Below are positions 51,740-59,288 of a DNA stretch of 64,000 nt, piece by piece. The notes below the pieces were generated by a model, which ran no database searches, was not told the origin of the DNA, and worked only from the letters and a program-made list of their open reading frames with translations. The position numbers and the translations under genes are program-made. The number at the start of each line of letters is the position of its first letter. The first letter of the stretch is position 1. Location of the stretch: NCBI RefSeq assembly GCF_023264895.1, contig NZ_JAHFUY010000016.1, positions 38,693-102,692 on the forward strand, written 5' to 3'. This stretch comes from Herbiconiux sp. (lineage in GTDB: Bacteria > Actinomycetota > Actinomycetes > Actinomycetales > Microbacteriaceae).

Positions 51740-52219
51740 TCACTCGTCCCCGTCGACCCCGCCCGCCGACCAGCCCGGCGAGTCGAGCCGCACCGCGTTC
51801 TCCCCCACGAGCGTCTGCAGCACCGCCTCCGCCTGCTCCAGGGCCTCGGCTCCCACGTCGAGCTCGAGCTGGTTGCGCAGTTCCTCGAAGACCGCCTCCC
51901 CCTCGCTCATGAGCGAGTGCCCCCTCTCGGTGATCATCAGGCGCATCTTGCGGCGGTCCGCCGGATCGACCTGGCGAGAGACGTAGCCCCGCTGCTCGAG
52001 GGTCGCGATGGTCCTCGCCGCGGCCTGCTTCGTCACCGAGGTGGCGCGCCCGAGCTCCGAGGCGTTCTGGGCGCCCGAGCGGATCGCGTGGAGCGCGAAG
52101 TCGTGCACGGGCCGGACATCGGGATAGCCGCGCCGCCCGAGCTCGATCGTCGCTCGATCGGCGAGCGTGCGGAAGCCGGCCAGCATCAGGAGCGCAAGGT
52201 CTCCGCCGCGACGAGTCAT
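51740..52219 (-). CDS. MarR-family transcriptional regulator
   Basis: Winged-helix regulator of 159 residues, ATG 52219. The reader head is ASELGRATSVTKQAAARTIATL with the wing QRGYVSRQVDPADRRKMRLM, which includes the conserved DPADRR motif. It is divergent from the alpha/beta hydrolase gene; two GACAAC-N3-GTTGTC palindromes lie in the 98-bp gap. It probably represses itself and the hydrolase until it binds a phenolic or other small ligand. Confidence 0.9.
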   Translation of the reverse strand: MTRRGGDLALLMLAGFRTLADRATIELGRRGYPDVRPVHDFALHAIRSGAQNASELGRATSVTKQAAARTIATLEQRGYVSRQVDPADRRKMRLMITERGHSLMSEGEAVFEELRNQLELDVGAEALEQAEAVLQTLVGENAVRLDSPGWSAGGVDGDE

Positions 52220-52247
52220 GGGTCGAGTCTAGAGACGGCTTGATATC

Positions 52248-52262
52248 GACAACCGTGTTGTC
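52248..52262. promoter_or_regulatory. MarR operator 1 (GACAACCGTGTTGTC)
   Basis: Perfect 6-bp inverted repeat GACAAC/GTTGTC with a 3-bp centre, in the divergent region between marR-type and hydrolase genes. Its twin lies 11 bp further on. Confidence 0.8.
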
Positions 52263-52273
52263 TATTCTAGAAA

Positions 52274-52288
52274 GACAACATAGTTGTC
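52274..52288. promoter_or_regulatory. MarR operator 2 (GACAACATAGTTGTC)
   Basis: Second copy of the GACAAC-N3-GTTGTC palindrome. Centre-to-centre spacing to operator 1 is 26 bp, between two and three helical turns. It lies about 30 bp before the hydrolase start (52318) and about 20 bp upstream of its AAGGAGA ribosome site. Confidence 0.8.
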
Positions 52289-52317
52289 GAATCGTACCGT
52301 CGAATCAAGGAGAGATC

Positions 52318-53316
52318 ATGACCGTCGTCGAACCCGCGGGCGCCACCATCCCCGGCGTCACCCACCACCGCACCCGCCTCAACGGAGTGGATCTGCACTA
52401 CATCACGGCCGGATCCGGTGGCGTCACCGGGTCAAGCGAGTCCGGCGGCGTCACCGGATCCACGATCCTCCTCGTGCACGGCTGGCCCGAGACCTGGTGG
52501 GCCTTCCGCGCCCTCATCCCCCTGCTGGCGGAGAGCCACCACGTCGTCGCGGTCGACCTCCGAGGCTTCGGCGACTCCGGCACCAGCAACGGCACCGGCA
52601 CCGGCACCGGCACCGGCAACACCGCCGACTTCACCGAGCAGGCCTTCGCCGACGACCTCCACGAACTCGTCGCCCACCTCGGCGGCAGACCCGTGCACCT
52701 CGTCACCCAGGACATCAGCGGCGGCCTGGCCTTCCGCTTCGCCGCCACGCACCCGGATGAGGTGCTCAGCTTCACGGCGATCGAATCGTCCCTGGCCGGG
52801 TTCGGCCTCGAGGCCCTCGCCGACGTGAACGCCCACGGCTCGTGGCACGTCGGGTTCCTCGGAACACCGGGCATCCCCTCCCTGCTCCTCCCCGGCCGGG
52901 AGCGCGAGCTCCTGGCCGAGTGGGCGTACCCGATGATGAACGCCACCGACGGAGCGATCCTCCCCGCCGACCTCGACGAGTTCCTGCGCACCTACTCACG
53001 ACTCGGCGCCTGGCGGGGAACCGAGGGGCTCTACCGCTCGCTCTTCACCGACGCCGGTGCCACGAAGGCTCTCGCGGAGGCGAGCCCGCTGGCCGTCCCC
53101 GTGCTCACGATCGACGGCGCCAACGCCCCGTTCACGGAGCTGTCGTTCCGCCCGGTGGCGGCGGGCGACTTCACCGCGATCCGCATCGACGGCGTCGGCC
53201 ACCTCGTGGCGCAGGAGGCACCCGCGGCTCTGGCCGAGGCGCTCCTCGGCTTCGCGGGCGGCATCGATCGTGGTGACCGGATCAGCGGATCCAGGGGATC
53301 AGACCCGCGCCAGTGA
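52318..53316 (+). CDS. Alpha/beta hydrolase, epoxide-hydrolase/dehalogenase-like
   Basis: Hydrolase of 332 residues, ATG 52318 with AAGGAGA. Motifs: oxyanion HGWPETWW (HGxP type), strand-4 Asp of VAVDLRGFGDSG, and VTQDISGGLAFRF at the nucleophile elbow, where Asp replaces Ser; the catalytic His is in IDGVGHLVAQE. An Asp nucleophile with HGxP points to epoxide hydrolases or haloacid dehalogenases rather than esterases. Two oddities are an inserted GGVTGSSESGGVTGS stretch before the HGWP loop and a Gly-Thr run (GTGTGTGTG) after GDSG. The gene overlaps the convergent GNAT-AAA gene by 18 bp. Control by the divergent MarR is likely. Confidence 0.85.
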   Translation: MTVVEPAGATIPGVTHHRTRLNGVDLHYITAGSGGVTGSSESGGVTGSTILLVHGWPETWWAFRALIPLLAESHHVVAVDLRGFGDSGTSNGTGTGTGTGNTADFTEQAFADDLHELVAHLGGRPVHLVTQDISGGLAFRFAATHPDEVLSFTAIESSLAGFGLEALADVNAHGSWHVGFLGTPGIPSLLLPGRERELLAEWAYPMMNATDGAILPADLDEFLRTYSRLGAWRGTEGLYRSLFTDAGATKALAEASPLAVPVLTIDGANAPFTELSFRPVAAGDFTAIRIDGVGHLVAQEAPAALAEALLGFAGGIDRGDRISGSRGSDPRQ

Positions 53317-54573
53317 CCGGATGTCGTCGAGGAAGAACTCCGCGTCGTCGCGCGACACCGTCGCCCGGGTGCCCGAGATCGCCGTGAGGTAGTGCTCGAG
53401 CTCGGGGCCGGCCGTCGACGGCACGGACTCGTCGTCGAACAGGGCCGTCTCGAGCGCCGACTGCGAGGCCTTGCGCGCGGCGAACTCGATGTCGGCGGGC
53501 GAGAAGCCGTCGGAGTGCTCCACGAGCGAGGCGACGTCCACGTCGCGCGACGCCTCCGGGAGGTAGCGCGACCAGATGGAGGCGCGGGCCTGCGCATCCG
53601 GGAGCCCGATCGGGATGACGTAGTCGAAGCGGCCGTGCCGGAGGAAGGCCGTGTCGAGCGCGCGGATGAAGTTGGTGGCGCAGACGAGCAGCCGGTTGGG
53701 CTTGTCGCGGAAGGCGGGGATGATCTTGAGGAGCTCGTTCGTGACCCCCTGCAGCGCGGAGGGCGGTTCGCCGCCGCGCTGCACGGCGATCTCCTCCACC
53801 TCGTCGATGAACACCACGGCGTGCTCGAGCTCGTCTATCTTCACGAAGGTCTCGCGGAGCGCGCCGGCCAGCCCCGCCGGATCCGCGGCTAGGCGCGAGG
53901 GGAACACCTCCACGAACGACCACTCGAGCCGCGAGGCGATGGCCCGCGCGAAGGTGGTCTTGCCGGTGCCGGGCGGGCCGAAGAGCACGACCGCGCTCGG
54001 CGGCACGACGCCGAACTGCGCGGCCAGGTCGGCGTTGGCGAGCGGCGCCACGAGTCGTCGCTCGAGCAGCTCCTTCTCGGCCTGCATGCCGCCGATCCCC
54101 TCCCACAGGTCGCGCGGCAGGATGCGCCCGCCGAGCTCGGAGAGGGTGTCGAGCTCCTTGCGCTGCACCGGCAGCTGGCGCTCGAAGTAGCGCAGGTTCT
54201 TCTTGGCCACGAAGCCCTGGTCGCTGAAGGCGTCGGTGCGCACGGCCGACTCCGGCAGCAGCACCGAGAGCTTCTGCAGGCCGAGCCCGGCCATCCGCTT
54301 CTCGAGAGCGGCGAGCATCCGCTTGCCCACTCCCCTGTCCTGCCACTCGGCCTGGGTGGCGACGAACACGATCCAGCCCTGCGCGTGGGCGGCGCGGCCC
54401 ACGGCGGCTCCGATCACGCGGTCGTCCTGCACGGCGACCACGGCGTGGTCCTCCTGGCACGACGAGATGACCTCGGAGAGGCCGTAGACGGGGTCACTGT
54501 CGATGCGGGTCTCCTCCCAGAGCCGCAGGACGGCGTCGATGTCCTCGGGGTGGAAGTCTCGGACGCGGAACAT
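53299..54573 (-). CDS. GNAT acetyltransferase fused to AAA+ ATPase
   Basis: 424-residue protein, ATG 54573, with two domains rarely seen together. The first about 140 residues are a GNAT fold (FRVRDFHPEDIDAVLRLWEE, IVFVATQAEWQDRGVGKRMLAALE, FSDQGFVAKKNLRYFE). After a linker comes a classical AAA+ domain: Walker A GPPGTGKTTF near residue 199, Walker B AVVFIDEVEEIA, sensor/SRH RLLVCATNFIRALDTAFLRHGRFDYVI with Arg finger, and a helical lid. It could be an ATP-driven chaperone or remodelling enzyme coupled to acetylation of its client. Function unknown. Convergent with the hydrolase (18 bp overlap) and divergent from ramB. Confidence 0.88.
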   Translation of the reverse strand: MFRVRDFHPEDIDAVLRLWEETRIDSDPVYGLSEVISSCQEDHAVVAVQDDRVIGAAVGRAAHAQGWIVFVATQAEWQDRGVGKRMLAALEKRMAGLGLQKLSVLLPESAVRTDAFSDQGFVAKKNLRYFERQLPVQRKELDTLSELGGRILPRDLWEGIGGMQAEKELLERRLVAPLANADLAAQFGVVPPSAVVLFGPPGTGKTTFARAIASRLEWSFVEVFPSRLAADPAGLAGALRETFVKIDELEHAVVFIDEVEEIAVQRGGEPPSALQGVTNELLKIIPAFRDKPNRLLVCATNFIRALDTAFLRHGRFDYVIPIGLPDAQARASIWSRYLPEASRDVDVASLVEHSDGFSPADIEFAARKASQSALETALFDDESVPSTAGPELEHYLTAISGTRATVSRDDAEFFLDDIRSLARV

Positions 54574-54657
54574 GACGTTCCTCCTCGGGTCGGTCGCGGT
54601 CGAAATGTTGCTGTCGTTCGACTCTGGGGCCGTTGTGGGCGATCTTCCGGGTCTTTC

Positions 54658-54683
54658 CGGTCAGAAATTCGGCGCTTCTTCTG
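54658..54683 (+). promoter_or_regulatory. Candidate RamB-type element before ramB
   Basis: The site starts CGGTCAGAAAT and ends TTCTTCTG, 26 bp, aligned without gaps with the aceB-leader site at 51653-51678. It lies 36-61 bp upstream of the ramB start, well placed for autoregulation. A further TTTTCAGAAAGATG follows directly. Confidence 0.6.
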
Positions 54684-54718
54684 TTTTCAGAAAGATGAGG
54701 CGATGAAACACTGCCGGT

Positions 54719-56191
54719 ATGCCCTCCACGCCGCACGCCCCGTTCGATGATGAGTCCATGCTCGATTCCCTCACCATCGGCCGCCGCATCCGCCAGCTGC
54801 GCACGGAGCGCGGCCTCACCCTCGACGCCCTCGGCACGGCCATCGGGCGAGCACCCTCCCAGGTCTCGGTGATCGAGAACGGCAAGCGCGAGCTCAAGCT
54901 CGGCGAGCTGCAGCGGTTCGCGACGGTGTTCGACATCAGCGTCGACCAGCTGCTCTCGGCCGAGCCGCCGTCACGGCGCGCGGCACTCGAGATCGCGCTC
55001 GAGCGGGCGCAGCGCGGTCCGCTCTTCGCGACCCTCAGCCTGCCGCCCCTGCCCGTGCGCAAGTCGCTCTCCGACGAGGCGATCGAGACCATCCTGGGCC
55101 TGCACCGCGAGCTCGAGCGCGTGCACAACGAGCGTGCGGCGACGCCCGAGGAGGCGCGGCGCGCGAACACGTCGCTCCGGAAGGCCATGCGCGAGCGTCA
55201 CAACTACTTCGCCGAGCTCGAGCAGACGGCGGCGTCGCTGCACGCGGCCGTCGGGCACACGGGTGGTCCGTTGTCGCAGCGGGTGGCCTCCGACCTGGCG
55301 TCGCACCTCGGCTTCACGCTGCACTACGTGGGTGACCTGCCGGGTTCGACCCGCTCGGTCACCGACCTCCGCAACGGCCGCATCTACGTGCCGCTCGGTC
55401 AGTCTCCGGATGCCGACCCGCGCTCGGTCGTGCTGCAGGCGCTCTCGTCGCACGTGCTGCAGCTCGGCGAGCCGCACGACTACGCCGAGTTCCTGCAGCA
55501 GCGGGTGCAGACGAACTACCTCGCGGCCGCCCTCCTCATCCCCGAGAAGGGTGCCGTCGACATCCTCTCGGCGGCGAAGGATGCGCGCGAGCTGTCGGTC
55601 GAGGACCTGCGGGATGCGTTCGGTGTGAGCTACGAGACGGCGGCGCACCGCTTCACGAACCTCGCCACTCAGCACCTCGGCATCCCGGTGCACTTCCTCA
55701 AGGTGCACGAGTCGGGCACCATCTCGAAGGCCTACGAGAACGACAGCGTGATGTTCCCGACGGATGCGCTGGGTGCGGTCGAGGGGCAGACCGTCTGCCG
55801 GTTCTGGAGCGCGCGCCGCGTGTTCGACGTCGAGGACCGCTTCAGCCCCTACCACCAGTACACCGACAAGCCGGCGGGCACCTACTGGTGCACGTCGCGC
55901 ATCCAGCCCTCGGCCCGCGGCCAGTTCTCGGTCTCGGTGGGCACGGCGTTCGCGCACGCGAAGTGGTTCCGAGGTCGCGACACCCCCAACCGCTTCCACT
56001 CCGGATGCCCCGACGAGTCGTGCTGCCGCCGGCCCCCGGAAGGCCTCGCCTCCCGGTGGTCGGGCCACGCCTACCCCTCGGCCCGCCTCAACTCGTCGCT
56101 GCACGCAGCCATGCCCACGTCGGGCTTCACGGGGGTCGACACCACGGAGGTCTTCGAGTTCCTGGAGCGGCACGCCCCGGCGGCGCTCTGA
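54719..56191 (+). CDS. ramB: RamB-type short-chain fatty-acid regulator
   Basis: Transcription factor of 490 residues. ATG 54719 is used; ATG 54758 (MLDSLTIGRR) is an alternative, and neither has a strong ribosome site. The N-terminal XRE helix-turn-helix is IGRRIRQLRTERGLTLDALG and APSQVSVIENGKRELKLGEL. A central IrrE/peptidase-like domain (NYLAAALLIPEKGAVDIL) follows, and a C-terminal domain rich in Cys (GCPDESCCRRPP) ends the protein. This architecture is that of RamB/ScfR regulators, which in Corynebacterium control acetate metabolism, including aceA and aceB. Malate synthase lies 3 kb away. Confidence 0.88.
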   Translation: MPSTPHAPFDDESMLDSLTIGRRIRQLRTERGLTLDALGTAIGRAPSQVSVIENGKRELKLGELQRFATVFDISVDQLLSAEPPSRRAALEIALERAQRGPLFATLSLPPLPVRKSLSDEAIETILGLHRELERVHNERAATPEEARRANTSLRKAMRERHNYFAELEQTAASLHAAVGHTGGPLSQRVASDLASHLGFTLHYVGDLPGSTRSVTDLRNGRIYVPLGQSPDADPRSVVLQALSSHVLQLGEPHDYAEFLQQRVQTNYLAAALLIPEKGAVDILSAAKDARELSVEDLRDAFGVSYETAAHRFTNLATQHLGIPVHFLKVHESGTISKAYENDSVMFPTDALGAVEGQTVCRFWSARRVFDVEDRFSPYHQYTDKPAGTYWCTSRIQPSARGQFSVSVGTAFAHAKWFRGRDTPNRFHSGCPDESCCRRPPEGLASRWSGHAYPSARLNSSLHAAMPTSGFTGVDTTEVFEFLERHAPAAL

Positions 56192-56286
56192 GCGCGACCT
56201 ACCGCCGGATTCCCTGCGATCGCAGCGCTGGCAGGGAGGACCCGGCTTCGGTCTACCCAACCGCCGATTGCGCCGCACCGCAGGCT

Positions 56287-56631
56287 CTACTTGGTGGCGT
56301 TCGGGTGATGCGTTTGCACCCGCTCGAGGTACACCACCTGCCCCGACACGAAGAACCAGATACGGGCGTCGCCCTGCCTCGAGGGCTTGAGCTGCCATCG
56401 CACATGCTCTGCTCCCCCGCGCAGGACGATCCCGAGCTCCCCCTTCAACGGGTAGTTCGTCGGTGTCACGTCGAGCGGTGTGCGCGTCAGGAAATCCCAC
56501 GCGTCGACGAGCACATTTCGACTCGTGGCGCGAAGGTCAGACCAGCCCCTCTGCGCCTGGACCGATGCGAAGCGGATCTCGTACTCGCTCTTCTTCGTCG
56601 GACGCTCGACCTTCGCCTCCTTGCCTGGCAT
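56287..56631 (-). CDS. RelE/HigB-like toxin candidate
   Basis: 114-residue basic protein, ATG 56631, whose start overlaps the stop of the antitoxin candidate (TGATG). The C-terminal GGAEHVRWQLKPSRQGDARIWFFVSGQVVYLERVQTHHPNATK-type region (beta strands, an Arg, then a THHPNATK end) has the strand order of the RelE/ParE fold. No enzyme motif is certain. Pairing with the Phd-like gene and the shared palindrome support a toxin-antitoxin pair. The product could cut mRNA or act on another target; this is inferred from fold and context. Confidence 0.6.
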   Translation of the reverse strand: MPGKEAKVERPTKKSEYEIRFASVQAQRGWSDLRATSRNVLVDAWDFLTRTPLDVTPTNYPLKGELGIVLRGGAEHVRWQLKPSRQGDARIWFFVSGQVVYLERVQTHHPNATK

Positions 56632-57065
56632 CAGGGGCGGTCGACCAGAAGCTCATCGTCGAGCCAGTCGACGGGTGAGTCGTGCAGTCCGGCGGCGAGC
56701 GCCGACGCTGTCTCGCGCCATGAGGTCAGCTCTGCGGCGATCAGGTGGTGGTGCCCGGTCGCGAACGACGCCCGCGCAGCATCCACGAGATCCCGAGCAC
56801 ACCGCTCGCGATCGGCCGGGCTCAGAGCGAGCATCCAGGGATAGGCGTTGGCCATCCGCTCGGCGAGAGTCCCCCGCTCATCGATGGCCACCGCAATGAG
56901 CTGTGCCGCGAACTGGAGCAGCTGCTCGCGGGCGTCCGCATCCCGCTGCGACATCAGAACGAGGTTCTCGCCATCGCGCCGGGTCACGCTGATCGGACCC
57001 TCCTCGGCTGCCGCGAAGAGACGTGGGGCATTCCGGCTGAGGTCGGACGAGGGGTACGCACGCAT
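56631..57065 (-). CDS. Phd/YefM-like antitoxin with C-terminal extension
   Basis: 144-residue protein, ATG 57065. The N-terminal about 60 residues look like the Phd/YefM DNA-binding fold: MRAYPSSDLSRNAPRLFAAA, EEGPISVTRRDGENLVLMSQ, with the antitoxin-type RNAPRLFA and ISVTRRDGENLVLM core. A longer C-terminal helical part (HLIAAELTSWRETASALAAG) probably wraps the partner toxin. A 26-bp perfect-arm palindrome at 57075-57100 lies 9 bp upstream of the start and is a likely autoregulatory operator. The stop overlaps the toxin start. Confidence 0.7.
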   Translation of the reverse strand: MRAYPSSDLSRNAPRLFAAAEEGPISVTRRDGENLVLMSQRDADAREQLLQFAAQLIAVAIDERGTLAERMANAYPWMLALSPADRERCARDLVDAARASFATGHHHLIAAELTSWRETASALAAGLHDSPVDWLDDELLVDRP

Positions 57066-57074
57066 GAATTCATC

Positions 57075-57100
57075 GTACTTCAGAACATGATCTGAAGTAC
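57075..57100. promoter_or_regulatory. Palindrome GTACTTCAGA-N6-TCTGAAGTAC before the TA pair
   Basis: Perfect 10-bp inverted repeat with a 6-bp centre (ACATGA). It lies 9 bp upstream of the antitoxin start, where Phd-type antitoxins bind to repress their own operon. It is the only such element in the neighbourhood. Confidence 0.75.
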
Positions 57101-57123
57101 GTCGAGCGATCGCGCCCATCGAG

Positions 57124-57657
57124 TCAACCGCCGTGAAGGCACGACCCCATGTCGACCCCGGCTTCGGAGAGCGCCGTGACCTTCTCATGCCGTGTCTCGG
57201 GGACGGCGAGTCCGTTCTCGCGCAGGCAAGCATCGAGCAGGGCTCCATCGGTCTGCTCGTCCTGGTGAGCGACCTGCCACGACTCGTCCACATCCCTGAA
57301 CTCGGTGTCGTAGCAGCGAGCGTCCGTCCCATCGTCGGTCGCCTCTGACAGGCACCGGGCATCGATGATCGTCCCGCTGTCATCCAGAACGTCGACCGTG
57401 TAGCCGCTCTCCGCCATGCACGCCCGAAACCTCTCGAAGCCCGCGCGGTACTCAGCGCGATCGACCAGCCCATCCGCCATCGCCGCTGCCTGGGCCGCAG
57501 AGGGCGAGTACTCGGGGCTCGCTCCCGCGTCGGCAACTGCCGCGGTGGTGGCGCATCCCGACAGTCCGGCAGCGACGATCCCCAGTGTTCCCGCAACGAC
57601 GACCAGACGATTACTGCTGCTTCTGCGGCGCACATTCAGCAACATCATCGCGGCCAT
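57124..57657 (-). CDS. Hypothetical lipoprotein
   Basis: 177-residue exported protein, ATG 57657. A basic start with RRRSSSNR, a hydrophobic stretch and a lipobox (LSGC at residues 32-35) mark it as a lipoprotein; ATG codons inside the first five residues make the exact start uncertain. The mature part has paired Cys residues (ACMAESGYTVDVLDD, DARCLSEA, DARCYDTEF, DACLREN, GSCLHGG), which may form disulfides outside the cell. This Cys-rich small lipoprotein type is widespread in Microbacteriaceae; function unknown. Confidence 0.72.
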   Translation of the reverse strand: MAAMMLLNVRRRSSSNRLVVVAGTLGIVAAGLSGCATTAAVADAGASPEYSPSAAQAAAMADGLVDRAEYRAGFERFRACMAESGYTVDVLDDSGTIIDARCLSEATDDGTDARCYDTEFRDVDESWQVAHQDEQTDGALLDACLRENGLAVPETRHEKVTALSEAGVDMGSCLHGG

Positions 57658-57749
57658 TCTCGCTCGAAGTTCATCCGTTGCATCGACCGTAGGACTCGGC
57701 AGGGCACCCGTCTATGAGTAATTGACAATGGACGTTCCCGCAGGGTGAC

Positions 57750-57855
57750 GGCCGTGGGCCTGACGTTCCGGTGGAGCCATAGTCCCCTCGCCCGCTTCGC
57801 GGTCTCCCGCCAGGCCCGATGCCGATGGCTCCACCGGAACGTCAGGCCCACGGCC
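57750..57855. repeat. 31-bp perfect inverted repeat with 44-bp spacer
   Basis: The arm at 57750-57780 (GGCCGTGGGCCTGACG ... GGTGGAGCCAT) is the exact reverse complement of 57825-57855. The two lie between the lipoprotein gene and the 90-residue gene. A 44-bp spacer separates the arms. The structure resembles a miniature inverted-repeat element or a long extragenic palindrome; as RNA it would form a very stable hairpin. Confidence 0.9.
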
Positions 57856-57881
57856 TCCGGTTGTTCCGCGAGGATTGAGGC

Positions 57882-58154
57882 ATGGGAGACGACGGTTCGT
57901 TCGAGGTCGAATCTCGGTGGAAGGAGCAGGTCTTCTACTGGGAGGGTGAGCGCGGGTATCTGTTCGACGCCGGGTGGGGTGTCTCGCCGCCTGTGCTGTA
58001 TGTGCCGCCGGCCGAGGAGTGGGATGCGAGCACGCCGGTCTGGATGCACGGACGGCGGGACCTCATCTTGTCACGGCTCGAAGCGCGCTCCCGTCACCGG
58101 ATCGAAGAAGGGCCGTACCCGCACTCGCAGGGGGAACTCACCCGGGAGGTGTGA
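57882..58154 (+). CDS. Hypothetical 90-residue protein
   Basis: Cytosolic protein, ATG 57882, no recognised domain. It begins MGDDGSFEVESRWKEQVFYW and contains GYLFDAGWGVSPPVLYVPPA, WDASTPVWMHGRRDLILSRL and SRHRIEEGP. The rich Trp/Tyr content and codon use fit a real gene. No ribosome site is clear, and the 31-bp inverted repeat ends only 26 bp before its start, so translation may be affected by that structure. Confidence 0.6.
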   Translation: MGDDGSFEVESRWKEQVFYWEGERGYLFDAGWGVSPPVLYVPPAEEWDASTPVWMHGRRDLILSRLEARSRHRIEEGPYPHSQGELTREV

Positions 58155-58174
58155 GGGGCGGGCGCCCTCGAGCG

Positions 58175-59197
58175 TTACCGCGCAGACCTCGACGAGGCGG
58201 GGCGCCGACGCAGCGCCGCATCCTCGACCTCGGGCCCCCGGTAGACCATGTCCATCGCGCCGATGCTCTCGCCAGGGGGAACGATGGCGTCGATGCGGTC
58301 GAGGATCTCGTTCGAGAGCGAGACCTCGGCACCGGCGAGGGTGTCTTCGAGCTGCTCCATGGTGCGAGGCCCCGCGATCGCCGAGGTGACTCCCGGATGC
58401 GCGATCGTGAACGCCATCGCCAGGTGCGTCAGCGGGATGCCGACCTCCTGTGACAGCTCCACCAGCTGTTCGATGGCAGCGAGCCGGCGCTCATCCCGGA
58501 AGTGCCGCATCCCGGTGCCGGCCCGGAAGTTGTCGTTCGTCTGCCCCGCGCGGTACTTGCCCGTCAGCGCACCACCGGCGAGCGGGCTGTAGACGAGCGT
58601 GCCCATGCCGTAGCGCTCGGTGACGGGCAAGATCTCCCGCTCGATCTCGCGGTCGAGGATGGAGTAGTTCGGCTGCTCGGTGCGGAACCGCTCGAACCCG
58701 CGTCGCTCGGAGACCCACTGCGCCTCGACGATCTCGGATCCGCGCATCGACGACGTGCCGATCGCCCGCACCTTGCCCTGCCGCACGAGGTCGGTGAGGG
58801 CCGAGAGCGTCTCGTCGATGTCGGTCTCGGGGTCGGGCCGGTGCAGCTGGTAGAGGTCGATGTGGTCGGTGCGCAGAGCACGGAGGGAGCGTTCGACGGC
58901 CTGCATGATCCAGCGGCGGGAGGCGCCGCGGTGGTTCACGTCGTCGTCGACGGGGCCCCAGAACTTCGTGGCGAGCACGACCTGGTCGCGCCGGCCGGCG
59001 AGCGCTTCGCCGACCACCTCCTCGGAGTCCCCGTAGCGGTCGGCGGTGTCGATGAAGTTGATGCCGGCGTCGAGGGCGCGGTGGATGATGCGCACGCCCT
59101 CCTGGCGATTGGGGTTGCCGAACGAGCCGAGCATCATGGCGCCCAGTGCGTATGGAGTCACCTTGATTCCGGTGCGGCCGAGGGTTCGATACTGCAT
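58175..59197 (-). CDS. Aldo/keto reductase (third in window)
   Basis: 340-residue reductase, ATG 59197 (MQYRTLGRTGIKVTPYALGA). Signatures: FIDTADRYGDSEEVVGEAL (Asp/Tyr), LATKFWGP (Lys), DLYQLHRPDPETD (His), and the cofactor end VTSAIAGPRTMEQLEDTL. The substrate is unknown. It is divergent from a TetR regulator; two CGGAAC palindromes lie in between, so it is probably repressed by that protein. Confidence 0.9.
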   Translation of the reverse strand: MQYRTLGRTGIKVTPYALGAMMLGSFGNPNRQEGVRIIHRALDAGINFIDTADRYGDSEEVVGEALAGRRDQVVLATKFWGPVDDDVNHRGASRRWIMQAVERSLRALRTDHIDLYQLHRPDPETDIDETLSALTDLVRQGKVRAIGTSSMRGSEIVEAQWVSERRGFERFRTEQPNYSILDREIEREILPVTERYGMGTLVYSPLAGGALTGKYRAGQTNDNFRAGTGMRHFRDERRLAAIEQLVELSQEVGIPLTHLAMAFTIAHPGVTSAIAGPRTMEQLEDTLAGAEVSLSNEILDRIDAIVPPGESIGAMDMVYRGPEVEDAALRRRPASSRSAR

Positions 59198-59222
59198 GGG
59201 GTCCTCCTGTTAGGATCAGATA

Positions 59223-59237
59223 CGGAACACCTTTCCG
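59223..59237. promoter_or_regulatory. TetR-type operator A (CGGAACACCTTTCCG)
   Basis: Imperfect palindrome CGGAACACCTTTCCG, 26 bp upstream of the aldo/keto reductase start, in the divergent region with the TetR gene. It resembles the perfect site at 59255-59269. Confidence 0.65.
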
Positions 59238-59254
59238 CTACGTCATTCACTATA

Positions 59255-59269
59255 CGGAACATTGTTCCG
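59255..59269. promoter_or_regulatory. TetR-type operator B (CGGAACATTGTTCCG)
   Basis: Perfect palindrome CGGAACA-T-TGTTCCG, 20 bp before the TetR start (59289). The sites are 32 bp apart centre to centre, about three helical turns. The upstream in-frame TTG at 59262 falls inside this site, so 59289 is the better start. Confidence 0.75.
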
Positions 59270-59288
59270 CTTAAGCAAGGGGGGCTTT

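Noticed and set aside
57722..57750. TTGACA at 57722-57727 as a -35 element for the 90-residue gene
   Set aside because: No -10 lies 16-18 bp downstream, and the start codon is about 155 bp away beyond the inverted repeat.
59262..59288. TTG 59262 as the TetR start
   Set aside because: It lies inside the perfect operator palindrome, lacks a ribosome site, and GTG 59289 has one.
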